Of a stretch of 64,000 nucleotides of DNA, positions 35,747-45,051 are shown piece after piece. Position 1 is the stretch's first letter. Every line of letters starts with the position of its first letter. The position numbers and the translations under genes are program-made. A model generated the notes under the pieces. The model made no database searches and was not told the origin of the DNA. It saw nothing but the letters and a program-made list of their open reading frames with translations. Location of the stretch: the NCBI RefSeq assembly GCF_014636935.1, contig NZ_BMES01000002.1, positions 1,035,421 through 1,099,420 on the forward strand, written 5' to 3'. This stretch comes from Alsobacter metallidurans. GTDB lineage: Bacteria > Pseudomonadota > Alphaproteobacteria > Rhizobiales > Beijerinckiaceae.

Positions 35747-36201
35747 GCCGCCGGCCTCCTGCGTTGTAGGCCGGAGCGCTTGCAGTGGGCGACGAGCTCG
35801 TTGCGTTGGTTAAAGGCGCGATGGAGGAAGACCACGATCCCGGCTTCGGGCCGGGACCGGCTCTCGCGCAGCTCGACCACCTCGGTTTCAACCCGGATGG
35901 TGTCACCGTGGAACAGCGGCTTGGGGAAGCGCACTTCGTCCCACCCCAAATTGGCGATCGCGGTGCCAAGCGTAGTGTCCCCGACCGAAATGCCCACCAT
36001 CAGGCCGAGAGTGAAGGCGCTGTTGACGAGGCGCTGCCCGAACTCCGTCTCGGTCCGGCAATACTCTTCGTCGAGGTGCAGATAAGCCGGATTGTGCGTG
36101 ACGCAGCTGAACCAGACGTTGTCCGCCTCCGTGACGGTGCGCCGGATCTCGTGGCGAAACACCTGTCCAACGGTGAGTTCGTCAAAAAACAGACCGGCCA
36201 T
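35743..36201 (-). CDS. MaoC-family (hot-dog) hydratase
   Basis: A 152-residue single hot-dog domain. [17 protein letters not shown] is the hydratase 2-like segment, in the form seen in mesaconyl-CoA and itaconyl-CoA hydratases rather than the usual D-x-N-P-x-H. [20 protein letters not shown] and [13 protein letters not shown] are also typical. It should add water to an enoyl-CoA to give the hydroxyacyl-CoA that the CitE-like lyase then cleaves. It is the first gene of the minus-strand CoA operon and starts just beside the conserved divergent promoter block. Confidence 0.88.
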   Translation of the reverse strand: MAGLFFDELTVGQVFRHEIRRTVTEADNVWFSCVTHNPAYLHLDEEYCRTETEFGQRLVNSAFTLGLMVGISVGDTTLGTAIANLGWDEVRFPKPLFHGDTIRVETEVVELRESRSRPEAGIVVFLHRAFNQRNELVAHCKRSGLQRRRPAA

Positions 36202-36218
36202 CCGTTCGCCTCCCTAAT

Positions 36219-36273
36219 TCATCGCTCTTTTATAAGGTCTGATAATTTACTTGCGCGGCGTTGTCGAGCCTCT
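36219..36273. promoter_or_regulatory. Conserved divergent promoter block, copy A
   Basis: This segment between the divergent MaoC and kinase genes matches 54071-54125 at about 48 of 55 positions. It starts TCATCGCTCTTT and contains GGTCTGATAATTTA (from 36237), then TTGCGCGGCG, then GTCGAGCC. The same core, GGTCTGATTATTT, is found on the minus strand at 49217-49229. Three copies, all upstream of catabolic or transport genes of this island, argue for a common regulator, most simply the FadR/GntR protein encoded at 48453. Confidence 0.7.
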
Positions 36274-36307
36274 TATCGTCGCGCCAAGCAAACGAGGAAA
36301 CGCTCCG

Positions 36308-37717
36308 TTGAACCACGAGCCGGCACAGCGGCCAGTCGATACGCATGGCGCGGCGGAAGGCCGGGCGGCCAGCACCGACGAACTCCGCTCATGGATCCAG
36401 CGCGAGACCGGGGGAGCCATTGTTGATTGGCGTCAGATCAGCGGCGGCAACCGGTGCCGCTCCTGGGCGGTAGACGTCGACACGGGATCGGGCGTAGAGG
36501 CTCTCTACCTGCGCTATCAACCGCCACGGCCGCCCTCCGCCGAGCCTTACACGGTGTGGCGTGAGGCGGAGTTCTACAAGGCGCTCGGCGGCACCAGAGT
36601 GCCGGCCCCGCGGCTCATCGCCGTTCACCCCACCTCCCAGGCCATCTTGACCGAACGCGCGCCCGGCCGCGCCGACTACCGCCGGATCGGCGACCAGGCC
36701 GAGCGGATCGCGATCGCACGGGATTTCGTGGCGGCCCTCGCGACCCTGCACGGGACGTCGACGGCCGGCATGCGCCTGCCCGGCCTCGACGGCGCCTCCA
36801 CGATGGCTGACTGCGTGCGCCGCGAACTCGCCGCCTGGCGCGCCATGTATGACGAGGCCGGGACGGCCGATCCGCTGATCGACTTCGCGCTGGCGTGGCT
36901 CGACCGGAACGTCCCCGAGCCGGCCGGGCGGCCGGTGCTCGTCCACGGCGACGCGGGGCCCGGCAACTTCCTGTTCGACAAGGGGCGTCTGACGGCCTTG
37001 CTCGATTGGGAGCTCGCCCATCCGGGCGACCCCATGGAGGACCTGGCCTGGTTCTCGATGCGTTGCGTGATGGAGCCGGTGCCCGATTTTGCGGCGTGCC
37101 TGCGGGAGTATGGCCGGCTCACCGGCGCCCAGCCCGATCTCACGCGCATCCGGTACCACCGCGTGTTCGTGTCGACCCGCGTCGTGATTATCCGGCATCG
37201 CAACGTCACCGGCCTGCCGGCAAATTCCATCGTGTCGCGCGCATTGAACCGGCGCCTGCTGGTCGCCGCGCTCGCGGAGGCGACGGGCGTGAGGCTCAAG
37301 CCGCCGCAGCCGATCCGGGCGCCGACGTCGGATCGCACGGCGTTGTTCGATCACGTGCTGAACGAATTGCGCCATGACATCGCGGATGCGAGCGCCGACG
37401 CGGGCGTCGTGACGGCGGCCAAGAACGCCGCCAAGGTGGTGAAGTTCCTGCGCGAGCATGACCGTCTCGGGCCGACGCTGGATGCGCAGGAGCGGGACGA
37501 ACTCGCGGCGCTGCTGGGCGAGCGCCCCGCCACGGTCGCGGCCGGGATGGCCCAGCTCAGCGCCGCCCTGAAGGCCGGGCGGGTGCCCTTTGAAACCGCG
37601 CTTCGATTTTTCGCCGCGAGCGTCGCGCGCGACGGCGAACTCGCCGCCTCCGCGTCGGGCGGCCTCGCGAACCGCAGCTTCCCCCCCTTGTCCAGCTCCG
37701 GAACCGACCATGCCTGA
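36308..37717 (+). CDS. APH-type phosphotransferase (ACAD10/11- or LvaA-like kinase)
   Basis: A 469-residue protein of the aminoglycoside phosphotransferase fold. The catalytic loop is HGDAGPGNFLF (His213, Asp215), the metal-binding Asp is in LLDWELAHPGDP, and the N-lobe is around ISGGNRCRSWAVDV. The C-terminal 130 residues are an extra helical domain of unknown role. Relatives phosphorylate hydroxyacyl-CoA or hydroxy acids (ACAD10/11 in animals, LvaA in levulinate catabolism) before elimination. The start at TTG 36308 follows GAGGAAA; no ATG is suitable. It is the first gene of the plus-strand operon and overlaps the next gene by eight bases. Confidence 0.82.
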   Translation: MNHEPAQRPVDTHGAAEGRAASTDELRSWIQRETGGAIVDWRQISGGNRCRSWAVDVDTGSGVEALYLRYQPPRPPSAEPYTVWREAEFYKALGGTRVPAPRLIAVHPTSQAILTERAPGRADYRRIGDQAERIAIARDFVAALATLHGTSTAGMRLPGLDGASTMADCVRRELAAWRAMYDEAGTADPLIDFALAWLDRNVPEPAGRPVLVHGDAGPGNFLFDKGRLTALLDWELAHPGDPMEDLAWFSMRCVMEPVPDFAACLREYGRLTGAQPDLTRIRYHRVFVSTRVVIIRHRNVTGLPANSIVSRALNRRLLVAALAEATGVRLKPPQPIRAPTSDRTALFDHVLNELRHDIADASADAGVVTAAKNAAKVVKFLREHDRLGPTLDAQERDELAALLGERPATVAAGMAQLSAALKAGRVPFETALRFFAASVARDGELAASASGGLANRSFPPLSSSGTDHA

Positions 37718-38672
37718 AACCGCCCTCGCCTCGCCTTTCACCGCCAGGGACGACAACTTCCACTTCGACCAGATGAGCGATCGGTGGTGGGAGACCGAAA
37801 CCGCCTGGTTCGCGTTCTGCAATCCCGAGCGCAAGCTCGGCGGATGGCTCTACAGCATGGCGCGGCCCAATATCGGGACGATCGCGGGCGGGTGCTGGAT
37901 CTGGGACGAGACGGCCGTTGTTCCGTGGGAAGTGCCCTATTCGGCCAACTACACGGCGCTGCGCCTGCCCCGGGACCAGGACCTCTCCGACATCACGCTG
38001 CCGACCGGCGTCAGGATCAAGGCCCTGGAGCCGCTGAAGCGCTATGACATCGGCTTCGAGGACGAGGACCGGGTGCGCGTCGCCCTCACGTTCGACGCCG
38101 TGATGCCGGCCCGCCCGCTGCGCAAGGGCGACTCGTCGTTCAAGAACCTCAACCACTTCGACCAGTTCGGCCGTGTGACGGGCGAGATCGTCCTGCATGG
38201 CGAGCGCATCCCGATCGACTGCTACGCCATTCGCGACCGGAGCTGGGGGCCCCGGCCCGAGCACCGGCCCGGCAAGAGCGCCTACGTGACCGGCATCGCA
38301 TCTCCGGACGATGCGTTCCTGGCGGTGACCAAGTGGAACGACGAGACGGATCCGATCGCGTACGGGTTCATGATCAGGGACGGCAAGATCGGCGACCTCT
38401 TGTCCGGCCGGCGCAGCGTCGAGCGGGACCCTCAGACCGGGATCGTGTCGACCATCACGATCGAGGCCAAGGACGAGTTCGGGCGCGACCTCCTGGCGAC
38501 CGGCCGCCGGCTCAGCGGCATCATCATCAACCGCCACAGCTTCATCGACAGCAACGGCCTCATCGAGTGGACGATCAACGGCAAGACCGGGCATGGCGAG
38601 GACCAGGACATGTGGCCCGTCCATCGCTGGTCCGCCTTTCGGCGGGACGCTCGGAAAGGGTCCGCCTCGTGA
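37710..38672 (+). CDS. DUF7064/DUF7065-like protein
   Basis: A 320-residue protein without signal peptide or membrane segment. The opening DNFHFDQMSDRWWETETAWF, followed by CNPERKLGGWLY, and the later RDRSWGPRPEHRPGK match a family I recall as DUF7064/DUF7065, which is frequent next to APH-type kinases and CoA enzymes. It resembles beta-rich lipocalin-like or hydroxysteroid-type proteins (AttH/CrtC-like), but no catalytic residues are established. Eight bases overlap the kinase and four overlap the CaiB gene (GTGA), so it should act together with them. Confidence 0.7.
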   Translation: MPETALASPFTARDDNFHFDQMSDRWWETETAWFAFCNPERKLGGWLYSMARPNIGTIAGGCWIWDETAVVPWEVPYSANYTALRLPRDQDLSDITLPTGVRIKALEPLKRYDIGFEDEDRVRVALTFDAVMPARPLRKGDSSFKNLNHFDQFGRVTGEIVLHGERIPIDCYAIRDRSWGPRPEHRPGKSAYVTGIASPDDAFLAVTKWNDETDPIAYGFMIRDGKIGDLLSGRRSVERDPQTGIVSTITIEAKDEFGRDLLATGRRLSGIIINRHSFIDSNGLIEWTINGKTGHGEDQDMWPVHRWSAFRRDARKGSAS

Positions 38673-39922
38673 GCTCCGCGAACGTGACCGCCGCATCGCC
38701 GGCGCCTGACAGCGCGCGCCAGCCGCTCGACGGCGTGGTGGTGATCGACCTCAGCCAGATCTACAACGGCCCCTACGCGACGTTCCTGATGGCGGCCGCG
38801 GGCGCGACGGTGATCAAGATCGAGCCGCCGGGCGGCGAGCCGCTGCGGCGCAGGGGCGTGGTCGGCGGAGCCGCCCTGCCCTTTGCGATGCTGAACGCCT
38901 GCAAGCAGTGCGTGGTGCTCGACCTGAAAGCCGAGGAGGGCAAGGCCGCGCTGCGCGACCTGGTTCGCGACGCCGACGTGCTGGTGGAGAATTTCGCGCC
39001 GGGGGCGATGGAACGGCTCGGCCTTGGCTCCGACGTGCTGCAGGCGTTGAATCCGCGCCTGATCTACGCCTCCAGCTCGGGTTTCGGCAGCGACGGGCCT
39101 TATCGCAACTACCCAGCGATGGACCTGACCGTCCAGGCGATGGCGGGCGTGATGAGCACCACGGGCTTTCCGGATCGCCCGCCCGTGAAGGCCGGCCCGG
39201 CCCTGTGCGACTTCTTTGCCGGCGTGCATCTCTACGGCGCGATCGCAACCGCCCTCTTCGAGCGCGAGCGCACCGGCGTGGCGCGCAAGCTCGAAGTCGC
39301 CATGCAGGACGCCGTGTACCCGTCGCTGAGCTCCAGCCTCGGCATGTTCTGGGGCCAGCGCGGCGCCGAGAACCCGCCGCCTCCCCGCACGGGCAATCGC
39401 CATGGCGGCCTCGCCGAGGCGCCTTACAACGTTTACCCGACAAGCGACGGCTGGATCGCGATCATCTGCGTCGGCGACGCGCACTGGGCCTCGCTGGTGC
39501 GGACCATGGGCCGGCCGGAGCTGGCCGAGGACCCGCGCTTCACGAGCCTGAAGCTGCGCGTCGCCGCCATGGACGCCGTGGACGCGCTGGTGACCACCTG
39601 GACGAGCCAGCGCACCAAGGAAGAGGCCTTCCAGGCGCTGATGGCCAACAAGGTGCCCTGCGCGCCGGTGCGCGACCTCGAGGAGGTCGTGAACGACCCC
39701 AACATGCACGCGCGCGGCTCGCTGCAATGGCAGGACCACCCGGAGCTCGGCCGCATCGTCGTGCAGCATTCGCCGCTGCGCTACGCCGGCGCGCCGCGCC
39801 GCACGCTGGAGCCCAGCCACCTCCTCGGCGCCGACACGGCCGCCGTGCTGCGCGAGCGGCTCGGCTGGGACGACGCCACGATCGCGCAGGCGCTGCCGCG
39901 CCTGTCGCGCACGCAAGCTTAG
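38669..39922 (+). CDS. CaiB/BaiF family (class III) CoA-transferase
   Basis: A 417-residue transferase. The family start DGVVVIDLSQIYNGPYATFL, then AAGATVIKIEPPGGEPLR is clear. The catalytic Asp152 is in AMDLTVQAMAG, and the C-terminal RLGWDDATIAQAL is typical. The start is GTG 38669, overlapping the upstream stop; the long frame from 38333 is in another gene. It activates a carboxylic acid by moving CoA from a donor such as succinyl-CoA or acetyl-CoA, presumably the acid made available by the pathway or imported by the Liv transporter downstream. Confidence 0.92.
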   Translation: MSSANVTAASPAPDSARQPLDGVVVIDLSQIYNGPYATFLMAAAGATVIKIEPPGGEPLRRRGVVGGAALPFAMLNACKQCVVLDLKAEEGKAALRDLVRDADVLVENFAPGAMERLGLGSDVLQALNPRLIYASSSGFGSDGPYRNYPAMDLTVQAMAGVMSTTGFPDRPPVKAGPALCDFFAGVHLYGAIATALFERERTGVARKLEVAMQDAVYPSLSSSLGMFWGQRGAENPPPPRTGNRHGGLAEAPYNVYPTSDGWIAIICVGDAHWASLVRTMGRPELAEDPRFTSLKLRVAAMDAVDALVTTWTSQRTKEEAFQALMANKVPCAPVRDLEEVVNDPNMHARGSLQWQDHPELGRIVVQHSPLRYAGAPRRTLEPSHLLGADTAAVLRERLGWDDATIAQALPRLSRTQA

Positions 39923-39937
39923 AGAGCAGGACGCGCC

Positions 39938-41956
39938 ATGGGCGGAATCGTTGGCATCGACGTGGGCGGCACGTTCACCGATCTGTTCTACTCGGCCGAC
40001 GGCCTGAGCGTGGACGCGGTGCTGAAGGTGCCGTCGACGCCGGACGACCCCAGCCGCGGGCTGATCGACGCCCTGAAGGCGGTCGGCGCCGCGCCGGCGT
40101 CGCTCGACGTCATCCTGCACGGCACCACCATCGCGACCAATGCGGTGATCGAGCGCCGCGGCGCCCGCTGTGCGCTGATCACCACGCAGGGCTTTCGCGA
40201 CATCCTGGAGCTGGGCCGGCGCGACCGGCAACGCATGTACGGCCTCACGGGCGTGCAGCAGCCGCTGATCCCGCGCGAGATGCGCTGGGAAGTGGAGGAG
40301 CGTCTCGACCACAGGGGCGAAGTGCTGACGCCGCTGGACGAGGCCGGGCTGGAGCGCCTTGCCGGGGCGCTGGCCCGCGAGCCGGTAGACGCCGTGGTGA
40401 TCTCGTTTCTGCACGCCTACGCCAACCCGGCGCATGAGCGCCGCGCCAGGGAGATCGTGCAGGCCGCCAACCCGGGCTGGGAGGTCGTGATCTCCAGCGA
40501 CGTGGTGCGCGAGTACTACGAATTCGAGCGCACCAGCACGGCGACCGTGCAGGCCTATCTGCAGCCGCTCGTGTCGCGCTACGCCCGCAATCTCACCGAA
40601 AAACTCGGCGAACTCGGTTTCGAGCGCCAAACGCTGGTGATGCAGTCCAATGGCGGGCTGATCCCGCTGTCGCAGCTGTCGCAGCGAGCCGCCAACATCG
40701 TGCGCTCCGGACCGGCGGCCGGCGTGATGGCGGCGGCGCGGCTCGCCGCCGAGGCGGGCTTCACGCACGTGATCACGGGCGACATGGGCGGCACCAGCTA
40801 CGACGTCGCCGTCGTGGTGAACGGCGCGCCGCGGATCGCCGAAACCACCGAGCTCGACTTTCGCGTGCCGCTGCGGCTGCCCATGATCGACGTGCACACG
40901 ATCGGCGCCGGCGGCGGCAGCATCGCGTTTCTGGATCGCGGCGGCACCCTGCAGGTCGGGCCGCGCAGCGCCGGCGCCGTGCCGGGACCGGTGTGCTTCG
41001 GCCGCGGCGGAGTGGAGCCCACCGTCACGGACGCGAACGCGGTGCTGGGGCGCATCAACGCCGAGCATCCAATCGGCATGAAGCACCTCACACACCTCGA
41101 CGTCGAGGGCGCCCGCGCCGCCATGGCGAAGCTCGGCGAGCCGCTGGGCCTCGGCGTCGAGCAGACCGCGGAGGCGATCCTGACCATCGTGGATCACGTG
41201 ATGGCGCGCCGCACGCGCCTGCTCAGCGTCGAGCAGGGGCACGATCCGCGCGACTTCGCGCTCGTGGCGTTCGGCGGCGCGGGACCCTTGCACGGTGCGG
41301 CGATCATGCGCGAGGTCGGCATCCGCACCATGCTGCTGCCGCCGCATCCGGGCGTGCTCTGCGCGCTGGGCTGCGCGGTCGCGGACCTGCGCTACGACCT
41401 CTCCCAGACGGTGGAGACGCCTCTGGCCGAGGTCGCGCCGACATTCGTGAGCGAGGTGCTTACCCGCCAGCGCCGCGAGGGCGAGGAGCGCCTGGCCGCC
41501 AGCGGCACGCCGCTCGACACCGTGGCGGTCTCGCATGCGGCCGAGATGTCCTATCTCGGCCAGATCCATACGCTGCGCGCCGCCGTGGAGCCGTCCTGGG
41601 ACCACGCCCGCATGGTGCAGGCCTTCGAGGAGGTCTACCGGCTGGAATACGGCAATGTGCTGGGCGACATCCCGGTCGTGCTGGTCGGCCTGAAGACGGC
41701 CGTTCAGGGCGTACGGGCCAAGCCGGCGAGCGCGCCCGGCCGGCTGGAGCATCGCCCAGCGCCGGTGCGCGACCACCGGGACGTGTATTTCGGCGGCTGG
41801 AAGCCCACGCCGATCTATGACCGTACGGCATTGTCGCCCGGCATGGTGTTCGACGGTCCCGCCATTATCGAGCAGGCGGACACCACCAGCGTGGTCGAGC
41901 CCGGCATGCACGCCAGGGTCGACGCTTTTGGCAACATCCTGATCGAGGTGGCCTGA
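39938..41956 (+). CDS. Hydantoinase/oxoprolinase family protein, subunit A
   Basis: A 672-residue subunit. The N-terminal ATPase motif is GIVGIDVGGTFTDLFYSADG, with HGTTIATNAVIERRGAR and GGTSYDVAVVVNG as the later phosphate-binding parts. Length and arrangement match HyuA/acetophenone carboxylase/acetone carboxylase beta-type proteins. With the B subunit it carries out ATP-dependent ring opening of a cyclic amide or lactam, or carboxylation of a ketone. A GCAGGAC ribosome site precedes ATG 39938. The B gene starts one base after its stop. The substrate is unknown. Confidence 0.92.
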   Translation: MGGIVGIDVGGTFTDLFYSADGLSVDAVLKVPSTPDDPSRGLIDALKAVGAAPASLDVILHGTTIATNAVIERRGARCALITTQGFRDILELGRRDRQRMYGLTGVQQPLIPREMRWEVEERLDHRGEVLTPLDEAGLERLAGALAREPVDAVVISFLHAYANPAHERRAREIVQAANPGWEVVISSDVVREYYEFERTSTATVQAYLQPLVSRYARNLTEKLGELGFERQTLVMQSNGGLIPLSQLSQRAANIVRSGPAAGVMAAARLAAEAGFTHVITGDMGGTSYDVAVVVNGAPRIAETTELDFRVPLRLPMIDVHTIGAGGGSIAFLDRGGTLQVGPRSAGAVPGPVCFGRGGVEPTVTDANAVLGRINAEHPIGMKHLTHLDVEGARAAMAKLGEPLGLGVEQTAEAILTIVDHVMARRTRLLSVEQGHDPRDFALVAFGGAGPLHGAAIMREVGIRTMLLPPHPGVLCALGCAVADLRYDLSQTVETPLAEVAPTFVSEVLTRQRREGEERLAASGTPLDTVAVSHAAEMSYLGQIHTLRAAVEPSWDHARMVQAFEEVYRLEYGNVLGDIPVVLVGLKTAVQGVRAKPASAPGRLEHRPAPVRDHRDVYFGGWKPTPIYDRTALSPGMVFDGPAIIEQADTTSVVEPGMHARVDAFGNILIEVA

Positions 41957-41957
41957 C

Positions 41958-43727
41958 ATGGATCCGGTGACGCTCGCCGTGGTTCGCGGCGCCCTCGAGC
42001 AGATCGCGGACGAGATGGACCTGCATCTCATCCGGGCGGCGCTCTCGCCCATCATCTCGGAAACCAACGACTGCGCGCACGGCCTCTACGAGCCGACCAC
42101 AGGCGAGACCATCGCGCAGGGCGGCTACGGCCTCCCGATGTTCCTCGCCAACATGCAGTTCACCGTGCAGCGGCTGATCCCGATCGCGGAGGCGGCCGGC
42201 GGCTTCAGGCCGGGTGATGTCTGGATCACCAACGACCCCTATCTGAGCGGCACGCATCTCAACGACGTCGTGCTCGTGTCGCCGCATTTCGTGGACGGAA
42301 AGCTGTTTGCGCTGTTCGCCAACACCGGCCACTGGATGGACATGGGCGGCAGCGTTCCGGGCGGCTGGGCCCCGACCGCGCGCGAGATCCACCAGGAAGG
42401 GATCATCATCCCGCCGCTGCGGTTGTTCGAGAACGGCAGGCGCAACGACGCCGTGGTGGGGCTGATCACCGCCAATGTGCGGCTGCCGCAGCAGCTGCTG
42501 GGCGACCTGGAAGCGATGACCAACGTGTTCAGCCTCGGACGCCGCGGCCTCGACGCGCTGGTGGCCCGCTACGGCGCGGACGTCCTCAAATCCTGCATGG
42601 ACGAGATGATGCGCCGCTCCGAGGCCGAGATGCGCTCCTATATCGCGGAAATCCCCGACGGCACGTACCGGATCACCGATTATTTCGACAATGACGGCGT
42701 GGTGGACGAGCCCCTGACGGTGGCGCTCGCCGTGACGGTTGCGGGATCGGACATGATCTTCGATTTCACCGGCACGTCCGCCAGGGCGGTCGGCCCGATG
42801 AACATCTCGGACGCGACCACGCGCTCGCTCTGCCTGGTGGCGTTGAAGCACATCTTCCCCGAGGCGCCGGTGAGCGGCGGCGCGTTCCGGCCGGCGAAGT
42901 TCGTGATCCCGAAGCCCAGCATCCTGGCGGCGGAGTACCCCTCTGCGGTGGGCGGCACGACCGACGTCACACAACGCATCGTCGACGTGGTGTTCGGCGC
43001 GCTGGCGCAGGCCATTCCGGAGCACACGCCCGCTGCGCCGTTCGGCACCACCGGGGTGGCGACGGTTTCCGGCCGCCATCCTGCGACCGGCAAGTACTTC
43101 GTCGCTGTGTACCCCTACCCAGGCGGCTATGGGGCCAGCCAAGCGTCTGACGGCCTGTTGAACGGCACGCCGCCGGGCTCCATGGCCAAGTTCATGTCGG
43201 TGGAGATGTCGGAGCATCGCTACCCCGTGCGCTTCCGCAGCTATGGCGTGCGCGAGGGCTCAGGCGGAGCCGGCATGCACCGCGGCGGATGCGGCTCGCA
43301 TTACGAGATCGAGACGCTCTCGGACGCGGTGGTGTCCATCCTTGGCGACCGCGTCGATCATGCCCCGTTCGGCGTGCAGGGCGGGTCTTCGGCCGCGCCC
43401 AACAGCGTCGAGCTCCATACGGGGGGAAAGACGTGGATCCCGCCCATGCGCAGCAAGGCCGAGAAGGCGCCCTTCGCGGCAGGCGACAGCTTCCATCTCG
43501 GCTCGCCGGGCGGCGGCGGCTTCGGCGATCCGCTCGATCGGGACCTTGCGGCCGTGGAGGCCGACCTGAATGGCGGGTTCATCGACGCGGGTGCGGCGGA
43601 GACCGTTTATGGCGCGGTGGTCGCGACCAAGCGGATGATCGACGACCGCCCCGTCTATGCGCTGGACGCGGAACGCAGCCGGGCGAAGCGAAGCGGAATG
43701 CGGCCGGAGCAGCGCCGCGCCGTCTAG
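41958..43727 (+). CDS. Hydantoinase/oxoprolinase family protein, subunit B
   Basis: A 589-residue partner of the preceding subunit. The family signature DVWITNDPYLSGTHLNDVVL is at about residues 88-107, followed by GHWMDMGGSVPGG. The later part has RIVDVVFGALAQAIPEHTPA and GSPGGGGFGDPLDRD at the C-terminus, which is typical. It needs subunit A for ATP-dependent activity. Close coupling to CaiB upstream and to a Liv transporter downstream suggests that it acts on an imported carbonyl or cyclic compound; whether as carboxylase or hydrolase is open. Confidence 0.92.
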   Translation: MDPVTLAVVRGALEQIADEMDLHLIRAALSPIISETNDCAHGLYEPTTGETIAQGGYGLPMFLANMQFTVQRLIPIAEAAGGFRPGDVWITNDPYLSGTHLNDVVLVSPHFVDGKLFALFANTGHWMDMGGSVPGGWAPTAREIHQEGIIIPPLRLFENGRRNDAVVGLITANVRLPQQLLGDLEAMTNVFSLGRRGLDALVARYGADVLKSCMDEMMRRSEAEMRSYIAEIPDGTYRITDYFDNDGVVDEPLTVALAVTVAGSDMIFDFTGTSARAVGPMNISDATTRSLCLVALKHIFPEAPVSGGAFRPAKFVIPKPSILAAEYPSAVGGTTDVTQRIVDVVFGALAQAIPEHTPAAPFGTTGVATVSGRHPATGKYFVAVYPYPGGYGASQASDGLLNGTPPGSMAKFMSVEMSEHRYPVRFRSYGVREGSGGAGMHRGGCGSHYEIETLSDAVVSILGDRVDHAPFGVQGGSSAAPNSVELHTGGKTWIPPMRSKAEKAPFAAGDSFHLGSPGGGGFGDPLDRDLAAVEADLNGGFIDAGAAETVYGAVVATKRMIDDRPVYALDAERSRAKRSGMRPEQRRAV

Positions 43728-43765
43728 AACGATACGCAAACAAAAAAACAGAACGGGAGGACACC

Positions 43766-44992
43766 ATGACGCTCACGAGACGGCAGTTTGGAGCCCTGGC
43801 GACGGGCGCGGCCCTCATGGCCGGTTCGCGCTCCAGCTTCGCGCAGGGCGCGCCCATCAAGATCGGGGCCGTGAACCCCTACTCGGGCGCGATGGCGCAG
43901 TATGGCGACGAGGTGACCCGCTGCTACGAACTCGCGGCCGAATGGGCGAACGCCCAGGGCGGCCTGCTTGGCCGTCAGGTGCAAATCGTGCGCGGCAACG
44001 CCACGTCGGCGCAGGAGGGCATCGGCGCGGTGGAGCAGCTCGTCGGGCGCGACAAGGTCGACATCCTGGCCGGCACCTATGTGACCGCCATCTCCAACGC
44101 GGCGAGCGAGAGCGCGCTGAACTACGGCAAGCTCTATTGGGAAACCAACGCGCTGGCGCGCGACCTCACCGATCGCGGGTTGCCCAACTTCGTGCGCACG
44201 GGCCCGAGCAGCAACGAATTCGCGTCCCGGGCCGTGGAAGGCGCCATCAAGGTGGTGGGCGCGAAGCTGAACAAGCAGCCCAAGGACCTGAAGGTCTGGA
44301 TCGAGCACGAGGACTCGGCCTACGGCACCTCCATCGCGCTGGAACAACAACGCCTCTTCAAGGCGGCCGGCGTCACGGTCGGCATCGGCTCGCACAGCGC
44401 CAAGGCGATCGACGTGACGGATTCCATTCTGCGGGCGAAGAACTTCGCGCCCGACGTCTGGATCAGCACCGCCTATGTGGTGGACACCAACCTGCTGCTG
44501 CGGGCGGCCCGCGACCAGGGCTTCAAGCCCGCCGCCATGATGTCGTGCGGCGTCGGCGACACCAAGGAGACGCTGGAGGCCATCGGCAAGGATTACCTCG
44601 ACGGCATCCTGCTGGTGTCCTACCCCCGCCCGGACGTGAGCGAGAAGTACGGGCCCGGCGCAGGCGTCTTCCTGAGGCTCTATCGCGACAAGCTCGGCCG
44701 CGACCCCGTCGCCCCGCAGGGCATGAACGCCTTCGTGGGCATGAAAATCCTGTTCGAGGCCATCAAGGCCGCCGGCAGCGTCGAATTCGAGAAGGTGATC
44801 AAGGCGGCGGCCGCCATGGACAAGCCGCTCGGGGCCTACGAGACCGGCTACGGGGTGAAGTTCGACGACAAGATGCAGAACACCCGGGCGCTGCCGGTTG
44901 TCGCGCAGTGGCAGGGCGGCGCCGTGAAGGCCGTCTACCCCACCGAGGCGGCGTCCGAGGGCGTCTCGGTCATCAACGTTCCCCGAGCCTGA
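43766..44992 (+). CDS. Liv-type ABC transporter substrate-binding protein
   Basis: A 408-residue periplasmic protein. The N-terminus TRRQFGALATGAALMAG has a twin-arginine (RR at residues 5-6) and a signal cleavage site near Ala26, so export by Tat is possible. The mature part starts APIKIGAVNPYSGAMAQYGD, typical of Peripla_BP_6. The ATG at 43766 follows GGGAGG. It is first in a complete transporter set (binding protein, LivH, LivM, LivG, LivF). The ligand is probably an acid or ketone related to the HyuAB/CaiB substrates rather than a branched-chain amino acid. Confidence 0.9.
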   Translation: MTLTRRQFGALATGAALMAGSRSSFAQGAPIKIGAVNPYSGAMAQYGDEVTRCYELAAEWANAQGGLLGRQVQIVRGNATSAQEGIGAVEQLVGRDKVDILAGTYVTAISNAASESALNYGKLYWETNALARDLTDRGLPNFVRTGPSSNEFASRAVEGAIKVVGAKLNKQPKDLKVWIEHEDSAYGTSIALEQQRLFKAAGVTVGIGSHSAKAIDVTDSILRAKNFAPDVWISTAYVVDTNLLLRAARDQGFKPAAMMSCGVGDTKETLEAIGKDYLDGILLVSYPRPDVSEKYGPGAGVFLRLYRDKLGRDPVAPQGMNAFVGMKILFEAIKAAGSVEFEKVIKAAAAMDKPLGAYETGYGVKFDDKMQNTRALPVVAQWQGGAVKAVYPTEAASEGVSVINVPRA

Positions 44993-45051
44993 CGCCATGG
45001 GCGGGGGCGTCCCGACGCCCTCGCCCCAAGCTCGCAACCGGAGAGCCTCTG

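Noticed and set aside
38432-42067. A 1211-codon open frame on the minus strand
   Set aside because: It lies opposite the CaiB and HyuA genes, which are clear family members. High GC content creates long antisense frames; this one has no domain and a His/Arg/Ala-rich composition typical of such shadows.
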